Below are positions 26,601 to 38,200 of a DNA stretch of 64,000 bases, in pieces. Numbering within the stretch: the stretch's first letter is position 1; each line of letters opens with the position of its first letter. Source of the stretch: Bugulina stolonifera (lineage: Eukaryota; Bryozoa; Gymnolaemata; Cheilostomatida; Bugulidae); assembly GCA_935421135.1 (NCBI GenBank), contig OW285197.1:6046850-6110849 (forward strand). Reading direction: 5' to 3'. A program made the position numbers and the translations under genes. A model generated the notes under the pieces. That model did no database searches and was not told the DNA's origin. It saw only the letters and a program-made list of their open reading frames with translations.

Positions 26601-29600
26601 GTATTCTATCTGGAACACTCGTACTTACTGTGATTGGTTGCAATGCGAGAGATTGCTCATTAATGCACTCTGATCAAGATTGCAGCTGTTGAAATGGCAA
26701 TGTTATAATGGAGTTAACAATATAGTTTGGCTCTCATCCCAATACATGAGTTGTTACCTTGTTTGTACAGGCTGGCAATAAATCTGGTGGAGGATTCGGG
26801 TTTGGATTTGGCTCCTTCTTCTCCAGAATGCTGCCCAAAGGGAAGAATGAGATTAAATTACCTGATGACTCAAAGCAGACGATTGTCTGGGATGACAAGC
26901 TAAGTAAGTGTTAGTAAGGGAAGTTACTTGTATACAGGATATTTCTAGGTTAGTCATTGGTATCGCTATTGTTTGATCCCCACATTTTTGGCAGGTCTGT
27001 ATCATTACTAGTATTAGTTTAATGTGTCACATTAACTCCTAGAATGCTGACCATTTCATGCCTTTCGAACAATAAGGCCCACATCAATCAACTCGGTTTC
27101 CATTCAACCAGCAGTGGGTCTCCTTAGTAAGTGCCTGGTACAGTCGGCCAACCATAATAATATACAATGTCAGTTTGTAGTTCGCTACCGTGGCCTATTT
27201 CTGCCACACAATGTGAAACTAAATTGCAATTTACATGATACTGAATCCAAAAATGAATGAAATAAAAATTAAATTTACCTGAAATAAAATAAACCATGTG
27301 AAACCAAACTGATATTTAAATAAAATTTGAAGTTCATATGAAACTGAAAGTGAACTCACATGAAACCAAATTGCAATTCACCTGAAATGAAAGTTAGGGG
27401 TGGTACTCATAACAACAAAACGAAACTACATTTAGTACATGAGTGGTGTGACAGGAAATAGTCCGTTATTTTGGTAGTTTTAATTGTATTTTGGTGTTTA
27501 CTTTAGATGCAAATAATAAAAGTATAATATGTATTTTATCAACCTACTGGTAGGAAGGAGAATATTAGTAACAACACGCTTTTATGAGAGTATTTACAGT
27601 ATTTTTAATAAAAAATAAGTATTTAAATTTACATTTGGCAGTCTCGAAAAAAATGATGACATTTTATCAAAAATATTTACAACTTCTTTAGAGTTTTTGT
27701 GATTTAAGGATAAATTTTGTTGAAAATATACAAAATCACTATTAATATTGCATTAAAACTAATATAAAATATAGTAAAAGAGTTGTACTCTCAAGTCTCG
27801 ATCTTATTAGTACTGCAAGAATATTACTAACTGCCACATTTGTTCATTTGGTGCTAATTCCTTTATTTTGAGTGTTTCAATAATAATGTGAAAATATAAA
27901 AATCAATGGACTAAATTGATGACATTTCCTGCATCAAATTATTAATAATACCCAGTAATCTCAAAGACGCAAGTGTATCTCTACGCCAAGGTGGAGGTGT
28001 AGTTTCGTTTTGCCACAATAAGTAACACCCCCATAAATTTTGTTTCATGTGAATTGGCATTTTGGTTTCAGGCGTTTTTCGTTTTCGTTTCATGTGAGTT
28101 CACTTTCAGTTTCATATGAACTTCATATTTTATTTAACTTTCAGTTTAGTTTCACATGATTTATTTTATTTCAGGTGAATTTAATTTTTATTTCATTTAT
28201 TTTAGGATTCAGTATCATGTAAATCGCAATTTAGTTTTACACTGTGTGGCAGAAATAGGCCACGGTAGTTCGCTATTCATACATGCAAACTGGTTATGAG
28301 TCAACATATAGGGCAAGTCAGTCATAACTTATGCTATAAGGTTAGCTCATACACCATATGTGCTAGTTCTGAGCAATGCAGTGTTAATTTCATGCAATGC
28401 TTCAACTCTAGTATCCCTACATTTACTTCCTGTTGCAGAGAAATGGGTTGATACAGAAAGTGACGGTACAGAGGAAGTAAAGGCAGCTCCACCCCCTACA
28501 GATATGACACTCGGACGACCTTCTCCCTCACAGCAGATGGACTCTCGTGGTCCCCCAACAAGCACCACCCCTACTGATAACGTGTACTCCCTCAAGAGGA
28601 GCGGCAAGGCCAAATACGTGGATGTTATGGGTGAGTCAGTGGACTGTTTCCTGTCCTCAGTTTACTATATAACATGTTATGGTAGCGGTAATTTTGAGGC
28701 TTTGTTACCTGCTGTTGTATACTTTTGATTTTACTCTGCATGCTACCCGATATTATTTGTAAAGTAAATGGATACATTATGTCCAATGCAGCGTTTTACT
28801 GAAGCTATCCTGTACTGGTTGGGCTATATCAGTAATATATCGCCCTACCACGTGATTGCAAATATGGGGAGATTTGTTACGTTGTTTTGAAGCTCTTCCC
28901 AGGACAAGCTGCTGCGTGACTTTTGACCTGCAAACCACGTCTTAACAAAGCCCACGGTTTGCCAGTGATGCTTTGTTCTTGGCATAAGTGTTTGTAACTG
29001 GGAAATTCCCACTTGACTGCTCTTTCACGAGTGTAGTACATTAACATTGCTGTGTTAATACCGACATACAAAGTGTTGGCAGCCGATTTGCTGTGCACGT
29101 AGTACCTTTCCTGTATGTATAGCCTGTGTTCACATTTGTGTTGTAGGTAAGAAAGCGGGCACATCGCTCACTCCCATTCCACAGCACTTGTTTGACGTGA
29201 CTCCACGCTCTTCCCCCACTAGTAACATATTCACTCCTACACCTACAACTGACACAGATACAGACGCTGACATCCCGCCCTCTGACAGCAATGGTGAGAT
29301 GAGTCAGCCTAATAATGTGCAGCAACAATATCAGTCTCAGTATGGTGTGCAGCAGCAATACCAGCATCAACAGCAGCAGTATAATCAACAGAGTGCAGAT
29401 GCACAGTTAGACAGTCAGGTCAGTGACCTAAGTAGCTATGTAACTTGACCTACTTTGATTTCACACATAACGTTGTGCACTGCACACTCTAGTTTAGTAG
29501 AGTGGTGTGGAGCCTGATTATAATATGTGGTTGTCTCCCCTGTAGATGCCAAGGAATATATCCATGGCATCATTGGAGGTTCAGAATATAATGACCGCAC

Positions 29601-30327
29601 CTCCTTTACCGGGTCAGCCACCTCAACCTGCAGCACCCACCACTTCACAAGCACCGCCTACCACACAGTCAACAGCCAGTGATGTGAGTAGGCAGTCTTA
29701 TGGTCTCTACTCCCCGCATCCAATCACATTACTACACGTCATTTGACAAAACACAATAACTCTGATATGACAAATTTTAAATTTTAAAATAGACAATAAC
29801 ACTACTGTGATGCAGCTAGAAAGCCATGTCCACCTAAAGAAGTGCATTCCTAACATGACTTGGCTAAAAAATATTTGTACACACTAATCCTAACACCATA
29901 AATTGCAAGAAAAGTGAAGCAAGTAGAATTTTTTCAATTTTGAGTTATTTGTGTTTTGCCAGATGACCACAGTATACTTATCCAGTATCCAATCATATCA
30001 CTACACGTATATACTCATCCTGTGTCCAATCGTATTATCACTACATGTATATACATATCCAGCAGCCAATCATATCGCTACACATATATACTCATCCAGT
30101 ATCCAATCATATCACTACACAGACATACTACCCATCCAGTATCCAATCACAATCATTATCCTAATGTTCTGTTTTCCTTTCTCTTGCAGACATCTCAACA
30201 AGACAGCAGTTCTTCTGCACCTGCAATGCCACCCATGATGTTCAATCCTGCGCAGTTTAAAGCTCCAGTCCCTCCACCAAGTGGTAGGCCATCAGGAATT
30301 TCCAGCCGTAGCCGATACCCCAAGTAA
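5693..30327 (+). CDS. SEC16: SEC16 copy 1: COPII / ER exit site scaffold, complete, 36 coding exons
   Basis: Thirty-six exons join with GT-AG borders and unbroken phase to 6336 nt (2111 codons plus stop), close to the length of vertebrate SEC16A. Exon lists are in the four regional entries below. Order: Gln/Asn/Pro/Gly-rich N-terminus, Ser/Thr/Pro and Met/Gly-rich stretches, an Arg/Ser/Tyr/Gly-rich patch, the central conserved domain (ancestral coatomer element, Sec13-binding in the family), a Gln/Pro/Tyr-rich stretch, and the C-terminal block [15 protein letters not shown] followed by KKWVDTESD, a hallmark of animal SEC16. Known role: peripheral ER membrane scaffold that concentrates Sec13/31, Sec23/24 and Sar1 at exit sites. 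The start at 5693 is the first ATG after the splice acceptor ending at 5649; the frame stays open upstream to that acceptor, so a further coding exon is not excluded. A tandem paralogue follows at about 31979. Confidence 0.92.
8250..8628. mobile_element. hAT-like MITE in SEC16 intron 4
   Basis: A 379-bp element bounded by an exact 8-bp direct repeat GTCACCAG (8242..8249 and 8629..8636), the length hAT transposases produce. Its ends are inverted: TAGGGCTG on the left and CAGCCTTA on the right, that is TA(A/G)GGCTG read inwards from both sides. Both subterminal parts contain repeated ATTCCGATTC / GGATTCGG words. The middle is AT-rich and shows no transposase, so it is non-autonomous. The intact target duplication suggests the insertion is recognisable but not necessarily young. 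Confidence 0.9.
10193..10240 (+). repeat. Three 16-bp units with palindromic E-box cores
   Basis: Three exact-length tandem units of form CTCTGTGATCACRTGR in SEC16 intron 6. The first and third carry CACATG, the middle one TCACGTGA (10217..10224), an E-box palindrome. Each also contains TGATCA. It may be a bHLH-ZIP site cluster or simply a short tandem repeat; only the motif is seen. Confidence 0.7.
11913..13488 (+). repeat. 46-bp minisatellite carrying copies of exon 8's splice donor
   Basis: About 34 units of roughly 46 bp begin inside the last codons of exon 8 and fill the start of intron 8. Each unit has the word CAGGTGCTACAGGTGAGT followed by a variable CATACTCAGTGTCTACTCCTGATGG-like half. 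The word holds an acceptor-like CAG, nine bases GTGCTACAG (Val-Leu-Gln, in exon 8's frame) and a consensus donor GTGAGT. Most units keep the donor; at least four have CAGATGAGT instead, and a few have other changes. The array evidently grew from the exon 8 / intron 8 border. Confidence 0.95.
14100..19344 (+). other. SEC16: SEC16 copy 1, exons 10-17: Ser/Thr/Pro, Met/Gly and Arg/Tyr-rich region
   Basis: Exons: 14100..14927, 15104..15416, 15526..15617, 16353..16500, 16804..16873, 17258..17347, 18066..18205, 19231..19344. Exon 10 is one 828-nt Ser/Thr/Pro/Gln-rich block ending NFQGQPM. Exon 11 encodes repeats of about eight residues ([12 protein letters not shown]). Exons 14 to 17 are rich in R, Y, S and G ([20 protein letters not shown], then [17 protein letters not shown]), resembling the Arg/Tyr patch just before the central domain of animal SEC16A. 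Exon 16 has a tandem NAGNAG acceptor (acagcag), giving a start at 18063 or 18066, both in frame, so one serine may be optional. Exons 13 to 17 have no clear partner in copy 2. Confidence 0.82.
19598..23307 (+). other. SEC16: SEC16 copy 1, exons 18-26: central conserved domain (ACE1, Sec13-binding)
   Basis: Exons: 19598..19823, 20127..20265, 20484..20631, 20862..21055, 21344..21429, 21698..21838, 22118..22232, 22542..22673, 23197..23307. Recognised blocks include [110 protein letters not shown] and [13 protein letters not shown]. This alpha-helical fold-back domain is the most conserved part of SEC16; in yeast it contributes a blade to Sec13 and forms a heterotetramer. Exons of 139, 194, 86, 141, 115 and 132 nt recur with the same lengths in copy 2. 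Confidence 0.92.
27188..28265. mobile_element. Foldback element with long terminal inverted repeats in SEC16 intron 32
   Basis: A 1078-bp element opens CCGTGGCCTATTTCTGCCAC and closes with the reverse complement ending GGCCACGG. The inverted ends extend for roughly 200 bp with a few mismatches, and contain repeated AAACTGAA/TTTCATATGAA words. It is flanked by the direct repeat TAGTTCGCTA (27178..27187 and 28266..28275); because end bases are shared, the target duplication is 8 to 10 bp. The centre is AT-rich without a transposase frame. Long inverted ends with a 9-10 bp duplication suggest a Mutator-like MITE; hAT is the alternative. Confidence 0.88.
29979..30158 (+). repeat. CCAATCATATCACTACA-type tandem repeat in the last intron of SEC16 copy 1
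   Basis: Four to five imperfect units of about 35 to 50 bp, each with a variant of ATCCAGTATCCAATCATATC followed by ACTACA and TATATAC-like words. Similar CCAAT words occur in the corresponding intron of copy 2 (about 43997..44115). No reading frame; whether the CCAAT boxes bind anything is unknown. Confidence 0.7.
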
Positions 30328-31978
30328 CATTTTGGAACTTAGTCTAAATATAACACAACTATAACTTTTAATTTATAGAATATCTAATCGTTAGGCTATT
30401 ACTTTAGCTGATGCTACTAGCAGTAGGCCAGCTAATAACTTGAAGTCATGGCAGCAACTGATTTACTGTTAACTGCATGTACATTTATATATGTTATGTA
30501 AATGAAAGCTTTGCCTCTGCTTACATTGTTTTCATGAACATTGCGATTGAATTTCTCACCCTAATGAGCTGCTCTCAGACTTGATCTAAGTACCATGTAC
30601 CCAACTATAGAGAGTCGGGTGGCTCTCTCCGCAGCCCTCTAGCAGTTAATGAATATTTATAGTACTCCGCTTTGATTGGGTATCAAGCAGACAACTCCAA
30701 ACTACCAATGTTTAATTCTGCAAATTCAGAGAATAATTACATTACATGAAAGAATTTAACTGCCAGACTGGCCTGACTGCAACAATATGGGGTAGTAAAT
30801 ATATAGTATTATAATGAAATATTTTGTTTGTTGTTGGCCTGTCCTTTGGGTGAACTGTATGATGTCATTGTTAAGTTTCTATCTTCGATAGTTTGATTTT
30901 ATATATTTATGTATTCATCAAAATAGTAATATATACATGTACATTATTATTTTACCTGTCAGTCTTTTTACTACGTTGTCTGACAGCACATAGCAGGTGC
31001 TGGTCTAGCCGGTTTACCTAATCTGTCTCACCTGATTAATTAGTATTTTAGTCATCTTGTGTTGGTCACCAATAATGGCTGTCTAATAGCTCCATGTACA
31101 ATGTAAAATGTTCACTGGATTGAACTAACATACCAGGGAGCTGATATAGTAGTTATCCTCTCTTATCACCTAATAGAGAGGATAACTACTATATCGAAAT
31201 GGAAAAACACTGTTTATGAAATCAGGGCCTACAAACTCTTACAAGCTCTTATAAGGAGACTTGTAGGTTGGCTTCAAACCCAAAATATCTCTCCTACCAA
31301 CCTGATAATCGCTACAAAGTTGTTTAACTTACACTGTACAAGCCATAGAAGATATTTCAATAAATGGCGTTGTACTCCTTTAGAGCTACCCTCCCAGCCT
31401 CACTGTTCCTCCATGTTTTACACACTAATTCTGTGCAAGGTTCAAGATAACTAGCAGCAGTCCCAACTAAATTGTTGCCATTCACAGATGCTAGATGATA
31501 TAGGTAGCTCCAAATTGCTTAGGCCAAATGAAAAGATTTCGGTTTGTTGTTTTTTACCCTACCCATCTCTACAAGCGCTGTCATTTATTTACACTACATG
31601 CAAATTGTTGTCGGGTTTGGAATAATCTCCTCCTGCATGAGCAGATAGCCACATATATCATGGGCATGAGTGGTTAAAAATGTTCACAACATTGGTAAGA
31701 GGTGCTGGCTCCATTGATCTCCTTCAAGGAAGATACCAGATTATTTAGTTTGAGGTAACATTCTTTGCATCTGTTCATTAGAATACAGTGTACATGTATA
31801 TTATTTAACTAACAATCACTTTTGATGACCTTATTAACAATGGTGAGCATGGTGGCACTTACTGTAACATAGTAACAATAGTAATGTTCTTCTACTGAAC
31901 TCTCTGCGTAACGATCCCAACAATCAGCTACACATGTATGATTCAACGAGTTGATCGTGATAATCGTATGTGTGATTA
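30328..31978 (+). other. 3' flank of SEC16 copy 1 and spacer before copy 2
   Basis: No coding exon seen. The stretch about 30660..30740 (GCAGACAACTCCAAACTACC...) matches the sequence downstream of copy 2's stop at about 44575..44640, showing that the duplication unit includes the 3' flank. A perfect inverted repeat sits at 31143..31195. The copy 2 promoter, if it has its own, must lie here. Confidence 0.6.
31143..31195. repeat. Perfect 20-bp hairpin with 13-base loop
   Basis: GATATAGTAGTTATCCTCTC is followed by 13 bases and then by its exact reverse complement. The match stops sharply at both ends. It could be a tiny foldback remnant, a hairpin RNA or a 3' end element of SEC16 copy 1 transcripts; nothing around it decides. 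Confidence 0.85.
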
Positions 31979-34900
31979 ATGTATGTGATTATATTGACGA
32001 TATATTTATCTCTCCGGTATTCAACAACTCTACCACCCTCTACACACCCGACTGTTGCTTCGCCAACTTTAGTGCGTATTCTGCAAACTTCGGTAGAAGC
32101 TCCATCTTCTTCTGTGACCGCAAGTTTCTTTGAAACCACTCAGCACATATTTGTGCTTCAAGGCGACTCAAGTCTACAGACTTCAAGCCAGTCTGTGATT
32201 GCCATGGAGCAACTGGGGCTATCAACGACCTCCAGTTTTGAAACACCAGCTGCTGTGTCCGTTAAAAGTCTCTTCAAAATGGCAGGAACTGCTAAGACTA
32301 GTACCACGACTACCACTGCCCGTGATCAATCGCCACAGGCAGCAAACTTCAATGGACAACTAGAGGTAAGTATAAAGTTGTATATCTTTCTCGTAAGACC
32401 AACATGGGGTCTCGGAATTTATTGTCATTGTCAAATTAGTCCAGGTTCTTCCATAGATGAACATGCTGGTTTCAAATAGTAATACTAGTATTGTAATTGT
32501 CGTGTCTTTGTCATCGAGTAGTTATGTTTGTAAATGACCTACATAGTTTTGCCCATATTTTGGTCTAGCAGAACATGTCCACGACTTTCAGCACGAACCC
32601 ACAAAGTATGGTTCCAGATTACACTGTGAGAGCGACTACTTTGGTTACAACAAAGCCGACAAGTGTCATCAGCTCTCCAAGTGAAGTACCATCGGTTGTG
32701 CCCAGTGGAACTCAGTACAATAACCAGCCCATTAGACTGAGCACAGCAACTAGCACTGTTACGGGTACTCAAGGTCAAGGTCAACTTCGGCAACCAATGA
32801 GCTTCCAAGGACATCCGGTGGTAAGAATCAGCTTTCCACCAGAGGCGTTACATTGTATCCTGTTTTATGGTCACATGACTGATTAACTACTTCACTAAAT
32901 AGTCTTACTACTCTCTTTCTACTAAATAACCTACTTGTGTACCAAATGGAGCGGATACGGACACCTGTACATATAATTATTCTCTCCTAAGTGTCTGCAC
33001 ATTTCTAACCATGATTATCTTATGCATCAGTTGAGTTTTGTTGGCGAATAGAGTTTCTCTTCGCTTGCAGATGCCACCGAGCCAAGAGATGAATCCAATG
33101 ATGCTAAACCATCCAATGAATTACCAGAAACCAGTCTTAGCTCCTGGCATGATGCCAAATATGAACTATACCATGAACATGATGACTGTGAGTCAGTGTG
33201 GCATGCTGGGTAATGGACTGGGACCTATGATAGGCAGCGGTATCCCAAGAATGATGGGAAATGGTCTGCAAGGCATGATGGGCAATGGTCTGCAAGGCAT
33301 GATGGGAAATGGTATGCAAAGCATGATGGGAGATGGTATGCAAGGCATGATGGGAAATGGTATGCCGAGGATGATAGGTAGTATGCCGTACACGCAGCCA
33401 CAAGGCATGTATCCTCCTGGAATGATGATGGGGAACCAGGGACTGATGTATCCTCAACCGGGTCAGCCATGCGGTAAGTCTCATTCTTCTCAAGTCAGCA
33501 TGACTCTGTGTTTTATACTATCCAATCACAATTATGTATGCAATTTTCAACTGCCGCACAGAAACAATGTTCTTTTTTACTGTTTATTGTTTTTATTATA
33601 GTTCTAGTGATTTGTTTTTTAACTCAGGCCAACCACTCAATCAGATATGCCTTCCGGTACAGCCCATGTCAACACACCTCACTAGTTCCGCCACTATGCC
33701 ACCCTCAACTGTCCACCCTCATACTAACCGAACGTGTGACTTAAGGCTAGCCAGCAAGAATGAGACACTGTCCGAGACTGTAAGGCAGCACCCGACAACT
33801 CACTCTAGCACTGAGGTGAGTACTTAGGCTTAGACTGTCGTCTTTCCATATTATTGTAAATATTCCATTCGCTCATTCTCATGTGAAATAATGTTTTTCA
33901 GAGCTCTAGCACCGGAAACAAGTCGTTGGCTAAGGACAATGCTCATAACCCTGATGCATTACTTCAACTGCAAACAGACCCTTCTGGTCCGTCAGCCAAC
34001 TCAACCACTGTTATGGTGCAGTCCTCTGTTTACCCTCAGAATAAAATGGCTCCTATTAGTGTTGACACAGGTGTTGTGTCAAGCCAGTTAACTCCAACTA
34101 TTAGCAGCTCCCAAGCAGTCTCAACAAGTTTTGCAGCAGTCAATACTGGTCCGATGAAAATGCAACACTCAGTGACCTTTCAAGGACAATCAGTGGTAAG
34201 AGATAACTTGTTTTCAATTGGCATGCTCAGTCATATGTAACTACCTGTCTCCTTAAGTTGAAGCACACAATAATCGCTAAACTTTTTTTGTTTCAAGTAA
34301 CTGATAATTATCAAGACTTCCCTATACCAACTATTGTGTCTGCTTTCCTTTACAGGCTTCACCAAATCAAGGGCCAACCTCTTACAATCAAATCAGTTCT
34401 GGAACAACACCAAATATGAGTTACGGCATGAACAGGATGCCTGGAGACCCACAAGGGATGGTGACCAATGGAATGAGGCCCATGGTACCCAATGGCTTGC
34501 CTGGTACAGCGGGCAATGCTGTGCCAAGGTTGATGGGTAGTTGCATGCCGGGGATTGTGGGTAACCCAGCGTATATGAACCAACCGGGTATGCCCTCTCC
34601 AGGGGACCAGGGGCAGATGTACCCTCAGCAGAATCAGCAGTATGGTGGGTTTTGATCACAACTACAGTGTAATTTTGTTAGTTTACTGGTTGCTATGATA
34701 TTAGCTAAACATTGATTGCACACTGTATTATTCTTTTACTGTGAATTATCCCTCTGCCACTCGCTATTGTCTCTCTACGTCTATTATAATATCGACTTGC
34801 TTGTAATACAGGGAATATGCATGCCAACCGTCACTTTCAACAGAGACCTCCAATGGTAAACTAGAGTACCAGTGATGTGTTTACTTGTTTGTTATTTGAA

Positions 34901-35250
34901 TGTTTTTGCAATTGTTTTGCATTTTGTTTGCAATTTGCAATGTCATTTGCCATGTTGTGTTGTGGACAAAACAGTGTACAGAATGTGATTAATTGATCAG
35001 TTATCTTTAAGTGTCCGGTAACTTGGCATTATAGTACATGTAGCTTGTTTCAATATCTCTTATGTGTGAGCTCACTTCTTATGTGATGTCACTTCCTTTA
35101 TGGTGTCACTTCCTTTGTCATGTCTCTTTCTTTGTCATGTATCTCCGTATTACACTTATTATTTATTCTTTCAGCCGATTAACCCACATGCTTCTAGAAC
35201 TCCCAAAGTCTGCAATCAAACTGGCTCTGGACGACCTCTGCTTACATTTG
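31979..35250 (+). other. SEC16: SEC16 copy 2, exons 1-8: Ser/Thr-rich and Met/Gly-rich modules, duplicated
   Basis: Exons: 31979(?)..32365, 32569..32820, 33071..33473, 33628..33815, 33902..34195, 34356..34644, 34812..34855, 35175..35250. Copy 1 has one pair made of an STPQ-rich exon ending NFQGQPM and a Met/Gly exon. Here the pair occurs twice: 32569..32820 (ends MSFQGHPV) with 33071..33473, and 33902..34195 (ends TFQGQSV) with 34356..34644; exon 1 ends with a third related tail (ANFNGQLE). So a two-exon module was duplicated after, or independently of, the gene duplication. Confidence 0.78.
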
Positions 35251-38200
35251 GTAATATAATAATATCTTGACTTCACTGGCTTCTGGACAAAGTCAATTCT
35301 ACCATGTGCATTAAAATCTAAATAGAAAGTATCTTTATGTAGGTGCACCTAGCCTGTTGTTATTATAACAGTCTAGTCCATTTATGTGTGAATGTGACCA
35401 CGTACCTGCTGTACTCATGGGTCATTACGGCTCAAATATACCAATATATTGATTGTTATAGACAGTTGAACATCCTACAAAAATATTAATTTGCCTAATA
35501 TACCAATATGGTGGAAAGTTGGCGACGAGTAGGTAATGAATCAAACGTTTAAACTAGAACTAAATATTTCTGTCATAAAGTTTTCTATCACAATGAGGTC
35601 AGGGTTGCATCAGTGTTTATTTGTAACACTCACTCTAGTCTTGCAGCAGGTTATCTGCAAGGACGTAGGTTCGAGAATGAACTGGAGGTTTTCGTCCCAA
35701 GAAGGTTTCTCCTCGGTGCCATATAATGTAGAACTATAATAATATCCCACTCTAAGAACCGTGGTGGCCCCTCGACTAGCTCTGCTATTGGGCAGCCACG
35801 TTAAAGAACTCTGTCTGGCTCCACGGATATTATTATTATTATTCTTCAATAATTGTTTGTGCTTCGGCTGATTGTCAACTTTCTGTTCTGTAGATTCTCC
35901 CTCCACAGAATCACCTAGGATGACCCTCACTGGGTCCCATGTAGCACCAGGACCATTCCATAATGGAGACTCTTTGGAGCCCAGCCAACCAAAGGAAGGC
36001 ATTGTTAGGCAGCAGTCTTATCAGCCTGCTCCTCCCAGCTTTCCTGGGCCTCTTATCAAGTAAGCAAAGTTATGTCAAGTGATTATCGCTTACACAGCCC
36101 TGTGTTTAGTTGCATGAATCATTAACTGTCCACAGAATTAAACCTAAACTTGGCAAAGCTGTTGACGTTGGTTTCATTTCTAGACATCCTAAATCTTCTA
36201 CTCTACTACGGCTTCTATGTGCTCCACATCTCCTAGCAGCAAACCATTATATTGAATATTATTTTGATTTACTTATAGAATGTTTTGTCTACAGTATTTG
36301 TGAGCCGTATTTCATACCCAAAGTACTTTGTGTACCGTTCTAAGAACCGTCTGTGTTCAGATTCAGCTTCTTTTGATTTTCTATGCGACTGAGTTACAAC
36401 CAGCAAGTCCTAGTGACACGGGCATTTCCTCATGAAAATCAATAATATTACAGGGACCAGACGCTTAAGAAAGATGTACTTGAATATTGTAAACAAATGG
36501 CGCTAGCTGCGAGAGATGATTCCAGTCTTATAGACCGAGGATCTACACAGTTACTCTGGAACTTCCTCCACTTGTTGGTCAGGAATAACGGGGTAGGTCT
36601 AAATGCTCCAGGTTTCTATTATGTAGTATCCTACAATGTGTGGAGGAGTGTTGGTGCCATCTCTACTGTGACCAGTTCTGAGTTTGGTCTACTTGTCTTT
36701 CTTTCTGTTATCAGTGGCTAGGTCAGCTTATATATTCTTATTAGTTATGGATAAAAGGCAGTTCAATTACGTATAAATAAACAACATTTGTAATAGTAAG
36801 TCATAGTACACATATACATGTATCATATTTATATCAATGCAAGATGCTCTGTTGGTATTCCATAAATATTTAACTTTACCTGGTTGGTACTCCAAGAAAT
36901 CTTTTTTCAATATGACATGACTATTAATCTATCACTCTCTTCCCATAGACCTACATAGGCTCCGATATCGCAGAATTATTACTAGAGGGGTACGATGTAC
37001 ACGTAGACGGTTCCCTCTATGCTGTGTGCCCCAGAACTAAAGCTAATGCTAACATGACTGAACAGGAAACAATCGACAGATTCAGGCAGCTGGTTATGTT
37101 TGGTAAGTTAAAACCGATTTTCTGACCTGTCACATGTTGGCAGATGTCATGTTGCACAGGTGTCCTTGTGTCCTTGCATTTAATGTGTAGATTGGCAAGT
37201 GATGTTATTTCATATTTACGCTGTATTAGCATCTTTTGAAATTGTTTAATACAGGAAATGTGAAAGAAGCTGTCAATTGGGCAACGTCTAGTGGCCTTTG
37301 GGGTCACGCCCTTTTGTTGTCCAGCAAGATTAGCCCTCGAATACATGCCCAGGTGGTCTCTCGGTTTACCAGCACATCCATGACACGTCATGACCCTTTA
37401 CAGACCCTCTATCAGTTGATGAGTAGCAGACAACCTAGTGCTGCAACGGTAAGCTGTTCTATGTAACTAGTGCTGCAACGGTAGGTCATGTTATTTTATA
37501 GTGCTGTATTGGTAATGTTTGCTGCATGATCAAGCTACGTCTAGGTACGCTTGTAAACCAAGTGGGCCTACATTTGTGATATACTGCTACATTTCCTTTA
37601 TGGTAATTATAATCGTAATTGTAATTATATCACCACTAACACCCCAACCCTGGCTTCATGATTTGGGCTCTCTTTAACTCGATCTCTATAGTTGTAATAT
37701 ATTGTAGCACATAAAGGACGAGTGGGGGTCATGGCGTCACCACCTCGCTGTGATGATATGCAATCCTTCTGAAGAAACTGAGCTAAGCAAGCGGTAATTA
37801 TTTAGTGAAATCCCTGTACACTATTCTATTTTGTGTTCAGAAATTTAGCATTTTTTATTATTCCTTCATGGTTGCGGGTGTAAACCTTTAGGTCGAAAAT
37901 CTAGGTCATTTGTTGAACGTCAGATATACAATGTACATGTGTGTAAATGATATATTCATACTTTAGCTGCTCCTCAAACAGTTATGTCATCAGAAGTACA
38001 CTCAGCTGCTCAAGTCAGCATGTTATATTGTTCACTGTCAGAAGCTTTGTCAGAGCTGACATGTACTACATAGCTTACGCTGGGTCTAAGCTAATCTGTC
38101 GGGTCATGAATATTACTGGTGACATATAGATGAAACTCATGTCTGTTTATAACTGACACTGACTGGTGTACTTTACATGTCTGTCTTTCTGTATTACAGA

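Larger units (their letters stand above)
23701..30327 (+). other. SEC16: SEC16 copy 1, exons 27-36: C-terminal region
   Basis: Exons: 23701..23998, 24464..24679, 24830..24912, 25138..25419, 26504..26596, 26771..26903, 28439..28630, 29147..29418, 29546..29683, 30190..30327. Exons 27-28 are Gln/Pro/Tyr-rich (YGYQAA repeated). Exons 30-31 are Ser/Gly/Pro-rich. Exon 32 has a Gly/Phe run ([20 protein letters not shown]) leading into the conserved LPDD..TIVWDD element, completed across the 28265-bp foldback-bearing intron by [13 protein letters not shown]. The last exon ends SSRSRYPK then TAA at 30325-30327. In animals the C-terminal conserved region contacts Sec23 and Sec12, which is family knowledge, not visible here. 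Confidence 0.87.
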
